A stretch of DNA of 64,000 bases from positions 496,001 to 560,000 of the forward strand of contig JAOZFT010000004.1 of assembly GCA_027492035.1 (NCBI GenBank). Direction: 5' to 3'. Source of the DNA: Thermoproteota archaeon. GTDB taxonomy: Archaea > Korarchaeota > JAOZGF01 > JAOZFZ01. The notes under the pieces were generated by a model, which saw only the letters and a list, made by a program, of their open reading frames with translations, made no database searches and was not told the origin of the DNA. How positions within the stretch are numbered: position 1 is the first letter of the stretch; each line of letters starts with the position of its first letter. The position numbers and the translations under genes are program-made. This document shows, in pieces, positions 36,240 to 44,053 of this stretch.

Positions 36240-37322
36240 TTAAAAGCTCCAGTAATCAGCCAACTTGTTTTTTAATTCATTAAAAACTCTTTCAGCTTTA
36301 TTTAAAACATTTTCAGAAGAAAAAGTTTCCTTTTCAGGAACATTGTAAGGTATGTCTGCCATCACTGACACAGAAGCAAGTAAAGAAGATTTTAAACCTT
36401 TACCGTAACCTCCCTCCAGAGTAGCTGCAAATCTTCCGCTACATTTCTCAACTGCTATTTCCAAACCTTTCTTAAAAGCTAGTTTGTAACCATTCGCTGA
36501 CAAATTCATGTCTGTTATTGGATCAGCTTTATGTGCGTCAAAACCTGCAGAAACAAGTACAAATTGGGGTGAAAACTGTTCAGCAACTGGCAAAATTATT
36601 TCCTCTAAGGCCCTCTCATAAACATCATCTCCTGTCTTTGGTGGGAGAGGTATGTTTATGTTGAATCCCTCCCCCTCATTGGACCCTATTTCGTCTGTGA
36701 AGCCTGTGCCGGGGTAAAGGGTTCTTGGATCTTGGTGAAGACTTATGAATAGAACATCTGGTCGATTATAGAATATTTCCTCGGTTCCATTACCGTGGTG
36801 GCAGTCCACATCCAAAATTAAAACCCTTTTAATTCCTCTATTCCTCACTAAATTCTCAGCAGCTATTGCAATGTTGTTAAATACGCAGAAACCGGCTGTA
36901 GGGGCGTGTAAAGCCTTTCCATTAAAGCCTGCATGATGACCTGGTGGCCTAACTAAAGCAAAACCATTTAAGAACTTCTTTTTCAATATTAAATCCGTTA
37001 ACCCAGTCAATCCCCCTGCTGCATATAATGCAGCTTCAAAACTTCCTGGAGAGACAGGAGTGTCACCGTCAAGATATCCTCCTCTTTCTGTCGTAAATTT
37101 TACAAATTCTACGTAATCTTCCTCATGTACAAGAAGAATATCTTTTAAAGAAGCCTTTTCAGGTTTTTGTAAAGTGCACCCTTTCTCAAAAAAATTTTGG
37201 CTTCCTAATGCATCTAAAGCGTCTATGAGCCTCTTTGGTGATTCAGGGTGAAATGAGCCTGTCTCATGTTTCAGGTAAATTTCATCATAAACTATAGCTG
37301 TTTTTTCCATGTTTAAAAACAC
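36240..37322 (-). CDS. histone-deacetylase/acetylpolyamine-amidohydrolase family protein
   Basis: A 360-residue arginase-fold deacetylase. The signature is RPPGHHAGFNGKALHAPTAG (the His-His charge relay), followed by ILDVDCHHGNGTEEIFY with zinc ligands Asp and His, and FVLVSAGFDAHKADP carrying the third zinc Asp; the final ALEGGYG holds the substrate-binding Tyr. Archaeal and bacterial relatives deacetylate small acetylated amines or proteins, so acetyl-CoA synthetase (AcuC-like) or polyamines are candidate substrates. Two starts are possible, GTG at 37322 and ATG at 37310; neither has a clear ribosome-binding site. Confidence 0.9.
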   Translation of the reverse strand: MFLNMEKTAIVYDEIYLKHETGSFHPESPKRLIDALDALGSQNFFEKGCTLQKPEKASLKDILLVHEEDYVEFVKFTTERGGYLDGDTPVSPGSFEAALYAAGGLTGLTDLILKKKFLNGFALVRPPGHHAGFNGKALHAPTAGFCVFNNIAIAAENLVRNRGIKRVLILDVDCHHGNGTEEIFYNRPDVLFISLHQDPRTLYPGTGFTDEIGSNEGEGFNINIPLPPKTGDDVYERALEEIILPVAEQFSPQFVLVSAGFDAHKADPITDMNLSANGYKLAFKKGLEIAVEKCSGRFAATLEGGYGKGLKSSLLASVSVMADIPYNVPEKETFSSENVLNKAERVFNELKNKLADYWSF

Positions 37323-37523
37323 CAGGTAAGAGAAGAAAAATTTTCAGCAACACTCATTTGTGAAAACTAAGGGGTTTTTAAAAATTTTTATCCTCGGGAC
37401 TTCTTATAATAGGGGAGGACTTTTAATTTTAAATGTGCCTAATCCGAGTGGGAAAACCTGTTTTCGGTTTATAAGGTTATGTTGATGACTAGTCTCAGAG
37501 GAAACATTAACTTTTCCTTATGG

Positions 37524-38510
37524 TTAAGGTATTCTCTCCTCTATAACTGAGCCGGTTAATGCAGGCTGGGTTTCATAAACAGGATAATTTAAACTTTTTA
37601 TTCTTTCTAAAACATATTCTTTATTCTTAGGGTCTGTTAATATAAGTACACATCCTCCTCCGCCCCCTCCCGTTAATTTAGCACCTAAGGCACCTACTTT
37701 AGAAGCTGTTTGAACTATTTCGTCAAGTTCTTTCGTGGAAACCCCTATCGACGAAAGTAAACCGTGACTGATAAACATTAACTCACCTAGTTTGCTCCAG
37801 TCTCTTTTCTTTAAAGCTTTCTCACCTTGTAAAGTTGTTTCTTCAATTGCTTCCATTACCTTACCAATTATTTCAGTGTTTCTTTCAAACCTCTCCCTTA
37901 CTTTCCTAATCATTTCTTTTGTTGAGGTTTTCTTCTTTGTCCAAGCTATCAGTAAAGGCATATCTACCCCTTCCTCCAATTTTTTTGTCTCCATTACGTC
38001 CCCGCTCCAAAAAACTTTCACTAATCCGCCATATACTGCACACGCTGGCCCTGTTTTTGAGGCTTTTCCATGAATTTTCTCCTCCACTTCATAAACCCTC
38101 TCCAGTAACTCTTTATTTCTTAGTTCTTTCCCGGTTATGGCTGAAACAGCTTTAAAAATACTTGCAGAAACTGAGGCAGAGCTAGCCATTCCACTACCTA
38201 CAGGCACCTCTGAGGTTATTTTCAAGTTTAGCCCTTTCTTGTACCCTGTTTCATCCAAAAACTTAAGCAATGGGTTTATAAAAACCTTTAAGTCTTTTAA
38301 ACCCTTTATTTCAACTTCTCCATTTCTTTCGTTCGCTTCAATAAATCCTTTAAAATTAACTGAGTAAATTCTTACTTTCTTTTCACTTATTTCTTCAGCT
38401 TCTACTTTAGACCTAATATTTACGCTACAAGCTAAAGCTGGTTTTCTATAAAGTACGGCGTGTTCACCGAAAAGAAAAGCTTGAGAAGGTGAAGAAGCTA
38501 CAACCTTCAT
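37524..38510 (-). CDS. mevalonate kinase homologue with altered active site
   Basis: A 328-residue GHMP kinase that otherwise follows mevalonate kinase: FLFGEHAVLYRKPALA at the N-terminus, ATP loop VPVGSGMASSASVSAS near residue 103 and the C-terminal GALGAKLTGGGGGGCV. Two catalytic residues of the family are changed. The Lys of the PSK/PGK motif (Lys8 in Methanocaldococcus) is Gln10 in SSPSQAFLF, and the catalytic Asp (Asp155 there) is Gly154 in GKASKTGPACAV. Both changes are clear in the DNA (CAA and GGG codons). The protein may use another substrate, transfer phosphate without the Asp base, or act without catalysis. It is divergent from the ModE-like gene with an AT-rich gap. Confidence 0.85.
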   Translation of the reverse strand: MKVVASSPSQAFLFGEHAVLYRKPALACSVNIRSKVEAEEISEKKVRIYSVNFKGFIEANERNGEVEIKGLKDLKVFINPLLKFLDETGYKKGLNLKITSEVPVGSGMASSASVSASIFKAVSAITGKELRNKELLERVYEVEEKIHGKASKTGPACAVYGGLVKVFWSGDVMETKKLEEGVDMPLLIAWTKKKTSTKEMIRKVRERFERNTEIIGKVMEAIEETTLQGEKALKKRDWSKLGELMFISHGLLSSIGVSTKELDEIVQTASKVGALGAKLTGGGGGGCVLILTDPKNKEYVLERIKSLNYPVYETQPALTGSVIEERIP

Positions 38511-38550
38511 TTTTCCTTGCCCCTTTGCTCATGAAAAATAGGAGAAAATT

Positions 38551-38561
38551 AATTTTTAAAA
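38551..38561 (+). promoter_or_regulatory. TATA-like box for a leaderless ModE-type transcript
   Basis: AATTTTTAAAA is centred about 28 bases before the ATG at 38584, the spacing at which archaeal transcription starts, so the transcript would begin at or next to the start codon. No ribosome-binding site precedes the ATG, which agrees with a leaderless message. On the other strand the same AT block is about 45 bases from the start of the mevalonate-kinase homologue and might serve it too. Confidence 0.45.
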
Positions 38562-38583
38562 CCACGCTACCCTCCAAAAACTT

Positions 38584-39138
38584 ATGAGTCTAAAAAATAT
38601 TAAAATAAAATTTAAAGTTTGGCTTGAGTACGAAGGTGAAGCAGTGCTTGGGAAGGGGGGAGCTTCGTTGCTTAACGCTGTTAAAAAATACAGAAACTTG
38701 GTGAAAGCCGCTAAATATACAGGGATGTCTTACCGTAAGGCATGGTTTTACCTTAAAAGAATGGCTGAAGTACTCCATGAACCTGTGGTTGAAACACGTC
38801 ACGGAGGGTCGGGAGGGGGTGGTGAAACTAAACTTACTGCATTGGGTGAATTTATTCTTCAAAAATATCAGAAATTTGAGAGTTTCATAAAATACGCTTT
38901 AAAGAATTCTTTTCTGTGGACAGGTGTAAGTTTGAGAAGCGAAAAAGTAAACGTTGTTGAGGGTGAAGTTTCTTTTGTGAAAGAGGGGAAGGATGCTGTG
39001 ATGGTTGAGGTGGAGACAAAGTCCCCTGTAACAATTTCATCAATTATAACTGTTGAAGCTGTTGAAGAATTAAAGTTGGAAGTGGGCAGTGAAGTCCAGG
39101 CTTTCTTGAAAGCTACTGAGGTGAACATTACAACTTGA
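38584..39138 (+). CDS. ModE-type regulator: LysR-like HTH plus Mop/TOBE domain
   Basis: A 184-residue regulator. Residues about 1-100 carry the ModE winged helix (LVKAAKYTGMSYRKAWFYLK and HGGSGGGGETKLTALG with the family's glycine-rich wing). Residues about 115-184 form one Mop/TOBE oxyanion-binding domain, ending VEELKLEVGSEVQAFLKATE. ModE binds molybdate or tungstate and controls uptake and cofactor genes, consistent with the moa and aldehyde oxidoreductase genes that follow. The bacterial form has two Mop domains; the second may be supplied by the next gene. The stop overlaps the next start as TTGA. Confidence 0.88.
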   Translation: MSLKNIKIKFKVWLEYEGEAVLGKGGASLLNAVKKYRNLVKAAKYTGMSYRKAWFYLKRMAEVLHEPVVETRHGGSGGGGETKLTALGEFILQKYQKFESFIKYALKNSFLWTGVSLRSEKVNVVEGEVSFVKEGKDAVMVEVETKSPVTISSIITVEAVEELKLEVGSEVQAFLKATEVNITT

Positions 39139-39350
39139 AAGATAGAAAAGTTAGTGCAAGAAACATATTCAATGTAAAGGTAAAAAATATTGAAAAAGGG
39201 GATAACTTGGCTTTAGTAACCTTAAAAACAAAGGAAAAAATTAAAATAAGAGCTTTAATCGACTCCGAAGCCTTTAAAACATTTATTTTAGAGAAAGGTC
39301 AGAAAGTAAAAGTTGTTTTTAAAGCAACTGAAGTTCTTCTTCAATCTTAA
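39135..39350 (+). CDS. molbindin-like Mop/TOBE protein
   Basis: A 71-residue single Mop domain: SARNIFNVKVKNIEKGDNLA is the conserved first half and ILEKGQKVKVVFKATEVLL the second. Such molbindins assemble into rings that store or buffer molybdate or tungstate. The TTG start overlaps the ModE-like stop (TTGA), so the two are made together; the pair looks like a split two-Mop ModE. It converges on moaE. Confidence 0.88.
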   Translation: MKDRKVSARNIFNVKVKNIEKGDNLALVTLKTKEKIKIRALIDSEAFKTFILEKGQKVKVVFKATEVLLQS

Positions 39351-39375
39351 TTTCTTCAAAATTTCCTTTACGACA

Positions 39376-39858
39376 TTAAGCCACTTTCTCAAGCTCTATT
39401 TTTCCCTTTACTTCAGAAACCCAGTATTCTCCTTTCTCAGTTGTTTCTTTCTTCCATATTGGGGTTTCGTTCTTTATTTCGTCAATTATTTCTTCAGCCA
39501 CTTTGAAAGCCTCTTTCCTACATTCAGCCGCAACCAGTATATAAACTATGTCTTCACCGGGGGATAAATCATCTACAACATGTGTAATAAGTATTTCTTT
39601 CACTCCGTTCCTTAAATGTTTCTTCCTTATTTCTTCCAAGCTTTTACTGGCTGACTCCCTATCTGTCTCATAATGGATGCTTTTTAATGGTGAACCATCA
39701 TGTCCAATTCCTCTTACAACCCCCAAAAAAATAACTACTGCTCCACATTTCTTGAAATCTTCCCCCCTTTTTATTTTGTTAAATAGAAGGGTTAAGTTAA
39801 CTTCACCCTTCTTAACTACCTTAACTTTCTCCTCTATTCCTCCATTACCCTTACTCAT
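39376..39858 (-). CDS. moaE: molybdopterin synthase large subunit MoaE
   Basis: MoaE uses thiocarboxylated MoaD to put the dithiolene sulfurs into precursor Z. In the 160 residues CGAVVIFLGVVRGIGHDG is the conserved dimer/active region, IHYETDRES and HVVDDLSPGEDIVYILVAA follow, and the active-site Lys is in ETPIWKKETTEKGEYWV. It lacks a fused MoaD; the sulfur carrier at 16.9 kb is a likely partner. Its start overlaps moaC by eight bases. Confidence 0.94.
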   Translation of the reverse strand: MSKGNGGIEEKVKVVKKGEVNLTLLFNKIKRGEDFKKCGAVVIFLGVVRGIGHDGSPLKSIHYETDRESASKSLEEIRKKHLRNGVKEILITHVVDDLSPGEDIVYILVAAECRKEAFKVAEEIIDEIKNETPIWKKETTEKGEYWVSEVKGKIELEKVA

Positions 39859-40312
39859 CTTTCTCTTGCTCTCTCTTAATTTTACTTAAAACTCTTAAAT
39901 TAGTTATTCTGGTTTCAGGGTATTGTCCCTTTTCATCTTTCTCGTACTTTTTCACCATATCCCAGACGGTGAGCAAACCGATTGAGACGCCTACTAGGGC
40001 TTCCATTTCAACACCTGTTTTCGCTACGCCTTTAACCCTAACTTTAACAATTACTTCCTTATCTTCCACCTCCACTTCTGTATGGACGTTTGTCACGGGG
40101 ATCGGGTGGCAGAGAGGAATAAGTTCAGGTGTTTTCTTAACTGCTAAAATAGAAGCTATCTGAACCGAGGACTTTATATTTCCCTTCTCCACTTTCCTAG
40201 ATTTTATTCTTTCAATTGTTTCTTTTTTCAGCCTTATCCTTCCCGTTGCCTCTGCTTCACGGTAAATTTCCTTTTTAGAACTTATGTCAACCATTCTTAC
40301 TTCCTCAATCAA
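39851..40312 (-). CDS. moaC: cyclic pyranopterin monophosphate synthase MoaC
   Basis: A 153-residue enzyme that makes cyclic pyranopterin phosphate from the MoaA product. Conserved elements are MVDISSKKEIYREAEATG, IPLCHPIPVTNVH, TGVEMEALVGVSIGLLTVWD and DMVKKYEKD with the catalytic Lys. It sits between moaA (28 bases upstream) and moaE (overlap). Start: TTG at 40312 with GAGAGGTG before it, or the ATG six codons later behind GAGGAAG; both are plausible. Confidence 0.95.
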   Translation of the reverse strand: MIEEVRMVDISSKKEIYREAEATGRIRLKKETIERIKSRKVEKGNIKSSVQIASILAVKKTPELIPLCHPIPVTNVHTEVEVEDKEVIVKVRVKGVAKTGVEMEALVGVSIGLLTVWDMVKKYEKDEKGQYPETRITNLRVLSKIKREQEKDE

Positions 40313-40340
40313 CTTAAAAACACCTCTCCAGTAACTTCCT

Positions 40341-41282
40341 TTATTTAAAGAATGGTTCTCTCCTACTTACTGCTTTTAAAAAAATCATTTTAACCCTTTC
40401 TGTATCTCCTCTCCTTAATTCGTCAATAAACTTAACGTGGTTGTCGTTTCTCATTAAACAAGGTTTAAAGCTTCCGTCACTCGTAACTCTTATTCTTTTA
40501 CAGTATTTGCAGAAACTTGTGTTATGCATAGGTCTAACAATTTCTACAGTTGCTCCATCAGGTAAATAATATTGCTTCCTGTTCTGCATTTCTCTATTCA
40601 CAACCTTCTCGGCTTTCTTCATTAACTCCATTTCAATTTCTTCCATGTCCCAGTGGTATTTCTTAAAGAATTCATTGTTAACATTTATAGATTGAAGTTC
40701 TATTAGTTGAAGAATCACTCCCATATCATGTGAAAACTTTATTGCTTCCTTTATTTCCTTCTCATTTAATCCTTTCAAAACCACCATGTTCACTTTTACA
40801 GGTTTTAACCCAGCTTCAATAGCTTTTCTTATTCCCCTTTTAACTTTCTCGACATCACTGACTGGGTTAAGGCTTCCAGTTATCACTCCATAAACTTTAG
40901 GATCTAAACTAGGCAAACTGACATTAACTCTATCCAACCCATTCCTTTTCAACTCATAAGCTAATTTTTCCAGCAGTAAACCATTTGACACTAATGAGAC
41001 ATCCTTTACTTCCTTAACCGATTTCACTTCCTTAATTATTTCGCAAATGTCCTTCCTTAACAGAGGCTCCCCTCCCGTTATTTTCACTTTATTTATTCCA
41101 TATCCTGCAGCAATTTTAACTATTTCATGGATTTCCTTGGGTGTCAAGTAAGCGTCTTTTGCGTTTAACTGGTCCCCTTCCATGTGACAGTAGATACAGT
41201 TTAAGTTGCATCTCTTGTTTACTGAAATCCTTATATTTGTTAATGGTCTCCCGTAGGGATCTACTAAAACCAATACCTCCAC
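40341..41282 (-). CDS. moaA: GTP 3',8-cyclase MoaA
   Basis: A 313-residue radical-SAM enzyme starting molybdopterin synthesis from GTP. The first [4Fe-4S] motif is CNLNCIYCHMEGD after NIRISVNKR, the SAM loop is KITGGEPLLR, and the second cluster ligands are FCKYCKRIRVTSDGSFKPCL. The usual C-terminal double glycine is not present; the protein ends in REPFFK, a variation worth noting because the GG tail of many MoaA proteins enters the active site. The GTG start has AAGGAAG just upstream. It is the first gene of the moaA-moaC-moaE operon, divergent from the aldehyde oxidoreductase. Confidence 0.94.
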   Translation of the reverse strand: MEVLVLVDPYGRPLTNIRISVNKRCNLNCIYCHMEGDQLNAKDAYLTPKEIHEIVKIAAGYGINKVKITGGEPLLRKDICEIIKEVKSVKEVKDVSLVSNGLLLEKLAYELKRNGLDRVNVSLPSLDPKVYGVITGSLNPVSDVEKVKRGIRKAIEAGLKPVKVNMVVLKGLNEKEIKEAIKFSHDMGVILQLIELQSINVNNEFFKKYHWDMEEIEMELMKKAEKVVNREMQNRKQYYLPDGATVEIVRPMHNTSFCKYCKRIRVTSDGSFKPCLMRNDNHVKFIDELRRGDTERVKMIFLKAVSRREPFFK

Positions 41283-41506
41283 TTCCTTCTTGTAGAAAAT
41301 TCCAGAGAAACTCGGTTTGTAAGGGACATAATTTATTTGTTACAAAAGCTTATCAAGTCTTTCAAAGCTTATAAAAATTTCTCTAACCTCACATGGAGAG
41401 ATAAGGAAAGACAGAAAATTTATAAAAAAGATTTGATGTGGAACCTAGTTTTAAATTTTCAAGGAAAAGACACAAGTCGAGCTATTGTTTACTTCAGGGA
41501 TTAAAA

Positions 41507-43414
41507 ATGAATTTTAAAGGTTATAAGGGGTCCTTTTTAAAGGTTGATTTATCAAGGGGCAAAGTAATTAAAGAAAATCTTGACAAAAAATTTGCGCAAC
41601 TGTATCTTGGTGGTAGAGGATTTAACTCCAAACTTCTTTTCGACAAAGTTAATCCTGCCATAAAGCCTTTCCACCCAGAGAACTTAATAGTTTTAAGTGT
41701 AGGTCCTCTTACTGGAACATTGGCTCCTACATCAGGTAGGTACCACATTTCAGCCAAGTCTCCCTTGACAGGAATAATGGGGTACGGCAACGCTGGAGGT
41801 TTTTTTGGTTCAGAGCTTAAGTATGCAGGGTTTGATGGTTTACTGATCACTGGAAAATCCAAGAACCCTGTTTACCTCTCTATTTGCGACGGTGAAGCTG
41901 AAATAAGGGATGCATCCTTTATTTGGAGCAGAAACACGTTTGAAACCGAGAAACTGGTCAAGGAAAACTTAAGTGACAAAGAAGTCCGGGTTCTTTCAAT
42001 AGGACAAGCTGGAGAGAACCTTGTCAAGTTCGCAGCAGTAATAAATGACAATTTCAGAGCTGCGGCAAGAACAGGTGTAGGTGCAGTGATGGGTTCAAAA
42101 AAACTTAAAGCAATAGCTGTGAAGGGAACAGGTAAAGTGGAAGTAGCCTACCCTGAAAAATTCATTCAAACAGTTGAAGAAACATTTCAAAAAATTTATG
42201 AGGATCCTGCCTACCCCTCTCTTTCAACTTATGGAACCCCTTTCCTGGTTGACTTGGCTCAAGAAAGCGGGGGTTTAGCAACTAGAAACAATCAAACAGG
42301 AGTATTTGAAAAATATGAAGAAATCTCTTCCCACCTTTTCAGAGAAAAAAATGTTGTTAAGTCTGAAGCTTGCTCCGCTTGCCCTATACACTGCGGTAAA
42401 TACGCTAGTGTCAGGGAAGGAAAATATGCAGGAGTTAAGGGTGGAGGGCCTGAATATGAAACAGTGGTTTGTTTAGGTTCTAAAATAGGAGTTGGAAATC
42501 TTGAGGCAATAATGTACTTCAATTTACTGGCTAACATGTATGGTTTAGATACTATTTCACTAGGTGACTCCATCGCCTTTGCGATGGAACTTTTCGAGAA
42601 AGGAATAATCGACGAAAAAGACACTGAAGGTTTAAAACTTACTTGGGGAAACGAAGAAGCAGTTACTGAATTAATAAAGCAAATAGTTTCTAGGGAAAAA
42701 TTCGGGAATATACTGGCTGAAGGAGTGAAGAAAGCAGCTTCAATAATAGGTAGAGGGGCTGAAAAATATGCCTTACATGTTAAAGGTTTAGAGCCTCCAG
42801 CTTACGAAATAAGAACAGCTAAAGCATTTGGTCTAGGTTGGGCTGTAGCTACAAGAGGGGCTGACCATTTAGCAGCCTTGCCTAATTTTGAACTTCTAGG
42901 GTACCCCCCAGAAGTAGGGATTAAATGGTTTGGTACACCAAAAGTGGTAGATCCCTACGCTATTGAGGGAAAACCCTTAATGGTTGTGTGGCATGAAAAC
43001 TTCGCTGCTGCAATTGATTCAGCTATCCTCTGTAAATACTCCACTTTTTCGACTTACGCAGTGAAACCTAAAGACTTAGCTAACCTTTTAACCTTTTCAA
43101 CAGGTTGGAAATACACTGGAAACTTGGTTTTAGAAATAGGGGAAAGAATCTACAATATTGAGAAACTCTTCAATTTAAGGGAAGGTGTAGGGAAGGAAGA
43201 AGATAAATTGCCTTCCCGTTTCACCCATGAACCCCTTCCTGAAGGACCTGGTAAGGGACAAGTTGTTGAACTTGATGAAATGCTGCCCGAATACTACAAA
43301 ATAAGAGGTTGGAATCCTGAAACAAGCTACCCAACACCTGAAAAACTTCGGCAATTAAAATTAATGAAGGAAGGTAGCTTTCTAAACAAAGAAAGGATGG
43401 AAGTAAAGGAATGA
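41507..43414 (+). CDS. aor: tungsten-containing aldehyde:ferredoxin oxidoreductase
   Basis: About 635 residues of the AOR family, oxidising aldehydes to acids with ferredoxin. GYKGSFLKVDLSRGKV opens it; the pterin-binding region includes YLGGRGFNSKLLFD, GPLTGTLAPTSGRYHISAKS and YAGFDGLLITGKS; the [4Fe-4S] ligands are SEACSACPIHCGKYA with the fourth Cys in SAILCKYSTF near residue 513. The family uses bis-pterin tungsten, which fits the adjacent moa genes and ModE-like regulator. I start at the ATG at 41507 with CAGGGA before it; 23 residues of open frame upstream do not match the family. The ferredoxin gene follows with an ATGA overlap. Confidence 0.95.
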   Translation: MNFKGYKGSFLKVDLSRGKVIKENLDKKFAQLYLGGRGFNSKLLFDKVNPAIKPFHPENLIVLSVGPLTGTLAPTSGRYHISAKSPLTGIMGYGNAGGFFGSELKYAGFDGLLITGKSKNPVYLSICDGEAEIRDASFIWSRNTFETEKLVKENLSDKEVRVLSIGQAGENLVKFAAVINDNFRAAARTGVGAVMGSKKLKAIAVKGTGKVEVAYPEKFIQTVEETFQKIYEDPAYPSLSTYGTPFLVDLAQESGGLATRNNQTGVFEKYEEISSHLFREKNVVKSEACSACPIHCGKYASVREGKYAGVKGGGPEYETVVCLGSKIGVGNLEAIMYFNLLANMYGLDTISLGDSIAFAMELFEKGIIDEKDTEGLKLTWGNEEAVTELIKQIVSREKFGNILAEGVKKAASIIGRGAEKYALHVKGLEPPAYEIRTAKAFGLGWAVATRGADHLAALPNFELLGYPPEVGIKWFGTPKVVDPYAIEGKPLMVVWHENFAAAIDSAILCKYSTFSTYAVKPKDLANLLTFSTGWKYTGNLVLEIGERIYNIEKLFNLREGVGKEEDKLPSRFTHEPLPEGPGKGQVVELDEMLPEYYKIRGWNPETSYPTPEKLRQLKLMKEGSFLNKERMEVKE

Positions 43415-43911
43415 AAAAGAAAATTCTTGTTGTACAACCGAAAAAATGTGACGGCTGCAAAATTTGTGAATTAATTTGTTCATTTACGCATGAAGGCTTC
43501 TTTTCACCTTCAACATCCAGAATAAAAGTGGTTACTGAAAGGGAGAAAGGATTAGATAACCCCTTTTTCTGTTTACAATGTGAAGAACTTTTTTGCGCCG
43601 AAAAATGCCCCACGGAAGCAATAGTGAGAGATGAAGAAACAGGATTAATTGTTACATTAAAAGAGAAATGTGTAAGATGTGGAGTATGTGTCCAATCATG
43701 CCCATTCCTGGCTGTTTCTCTTCATCCAGACAAAAAAATTCCTATTAGATGTGACCTTTGTGGAGGGGATCCTCAATGCGTCAAGTGGTGCCCAGAAAAA
43801 GCACTCTACTACGTGGATTTCGAAACAAGCTTGTTAGCTGAGAAAAGGAAAAATAAAGATTTTATAGGATACATGAACTTCATTTTTGAAAGGCTTAAGG
43901 GTGCTAGATAA
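43411..43911 (+). CDS. four-cluster polyferredoxin, aldehyde oxidoreductase partner
   Basis: A 166-residue iron-sulfur protein of the DMSO-reductase beta-subunit type. Four cysteine clusters are visible: CDGCKICELICS, CLQCEELFCAEKCP, CVRCGVCVQSCP and CDLCGGDPQCVKWCP. It probably takes electrons from the tungsten enzyme and passes them to a ferredoxin or membrane acceptor. Its start overlaps the aor stop as ATGA, so the two are made in equal amounts. It lacks a signal peptide, so it acts in the cytoplasm. Confidence 0.92.
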   Translation: MKKKILVVQPKKCDGCKICELICSFTHEGFFSPSTSRIKVVTEREKGLDNPFFCLQCEELFCAEKCPTEAIVRDEETGLIVTLKEKCVRCGVCVQSCPFLAVSLHPDKKIPIRCDLCGGDPQCVKWCPEKALYYVDFETSLLAEKRKNKDFIGYMNFIFERLKGAR

Positions 43912-44053
43912 AAAATTCTATTATTAGACTGAAACTTTCCCTTCAAAGGGTTTAAACCAGTTTATGGAGGAGGAAATTTGAGAGTGTTAAAAAATTTAAA
44001 AGTAAATAAGGGTTCTCATTTTTTACGGATTTTTCCAGTAAAGGGGCTTAGCA

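Noticed and set aside
37483-37546. TTGATGA followed about 55 bases later by CTGA, a possible C/D box small RNA
   Set aside because: No internal D' and C' boxes at the right spacing, and the CTGA falls inside the 3' end of the mevalonate-kinase homologue.
39313-39567. 84-codon plus-strand open frame over moaE
   Set aside because: It lies opposite a clear moaE gene; its Phe-rich composition is what the antisense of a Lys/Glu-rich gene gives.
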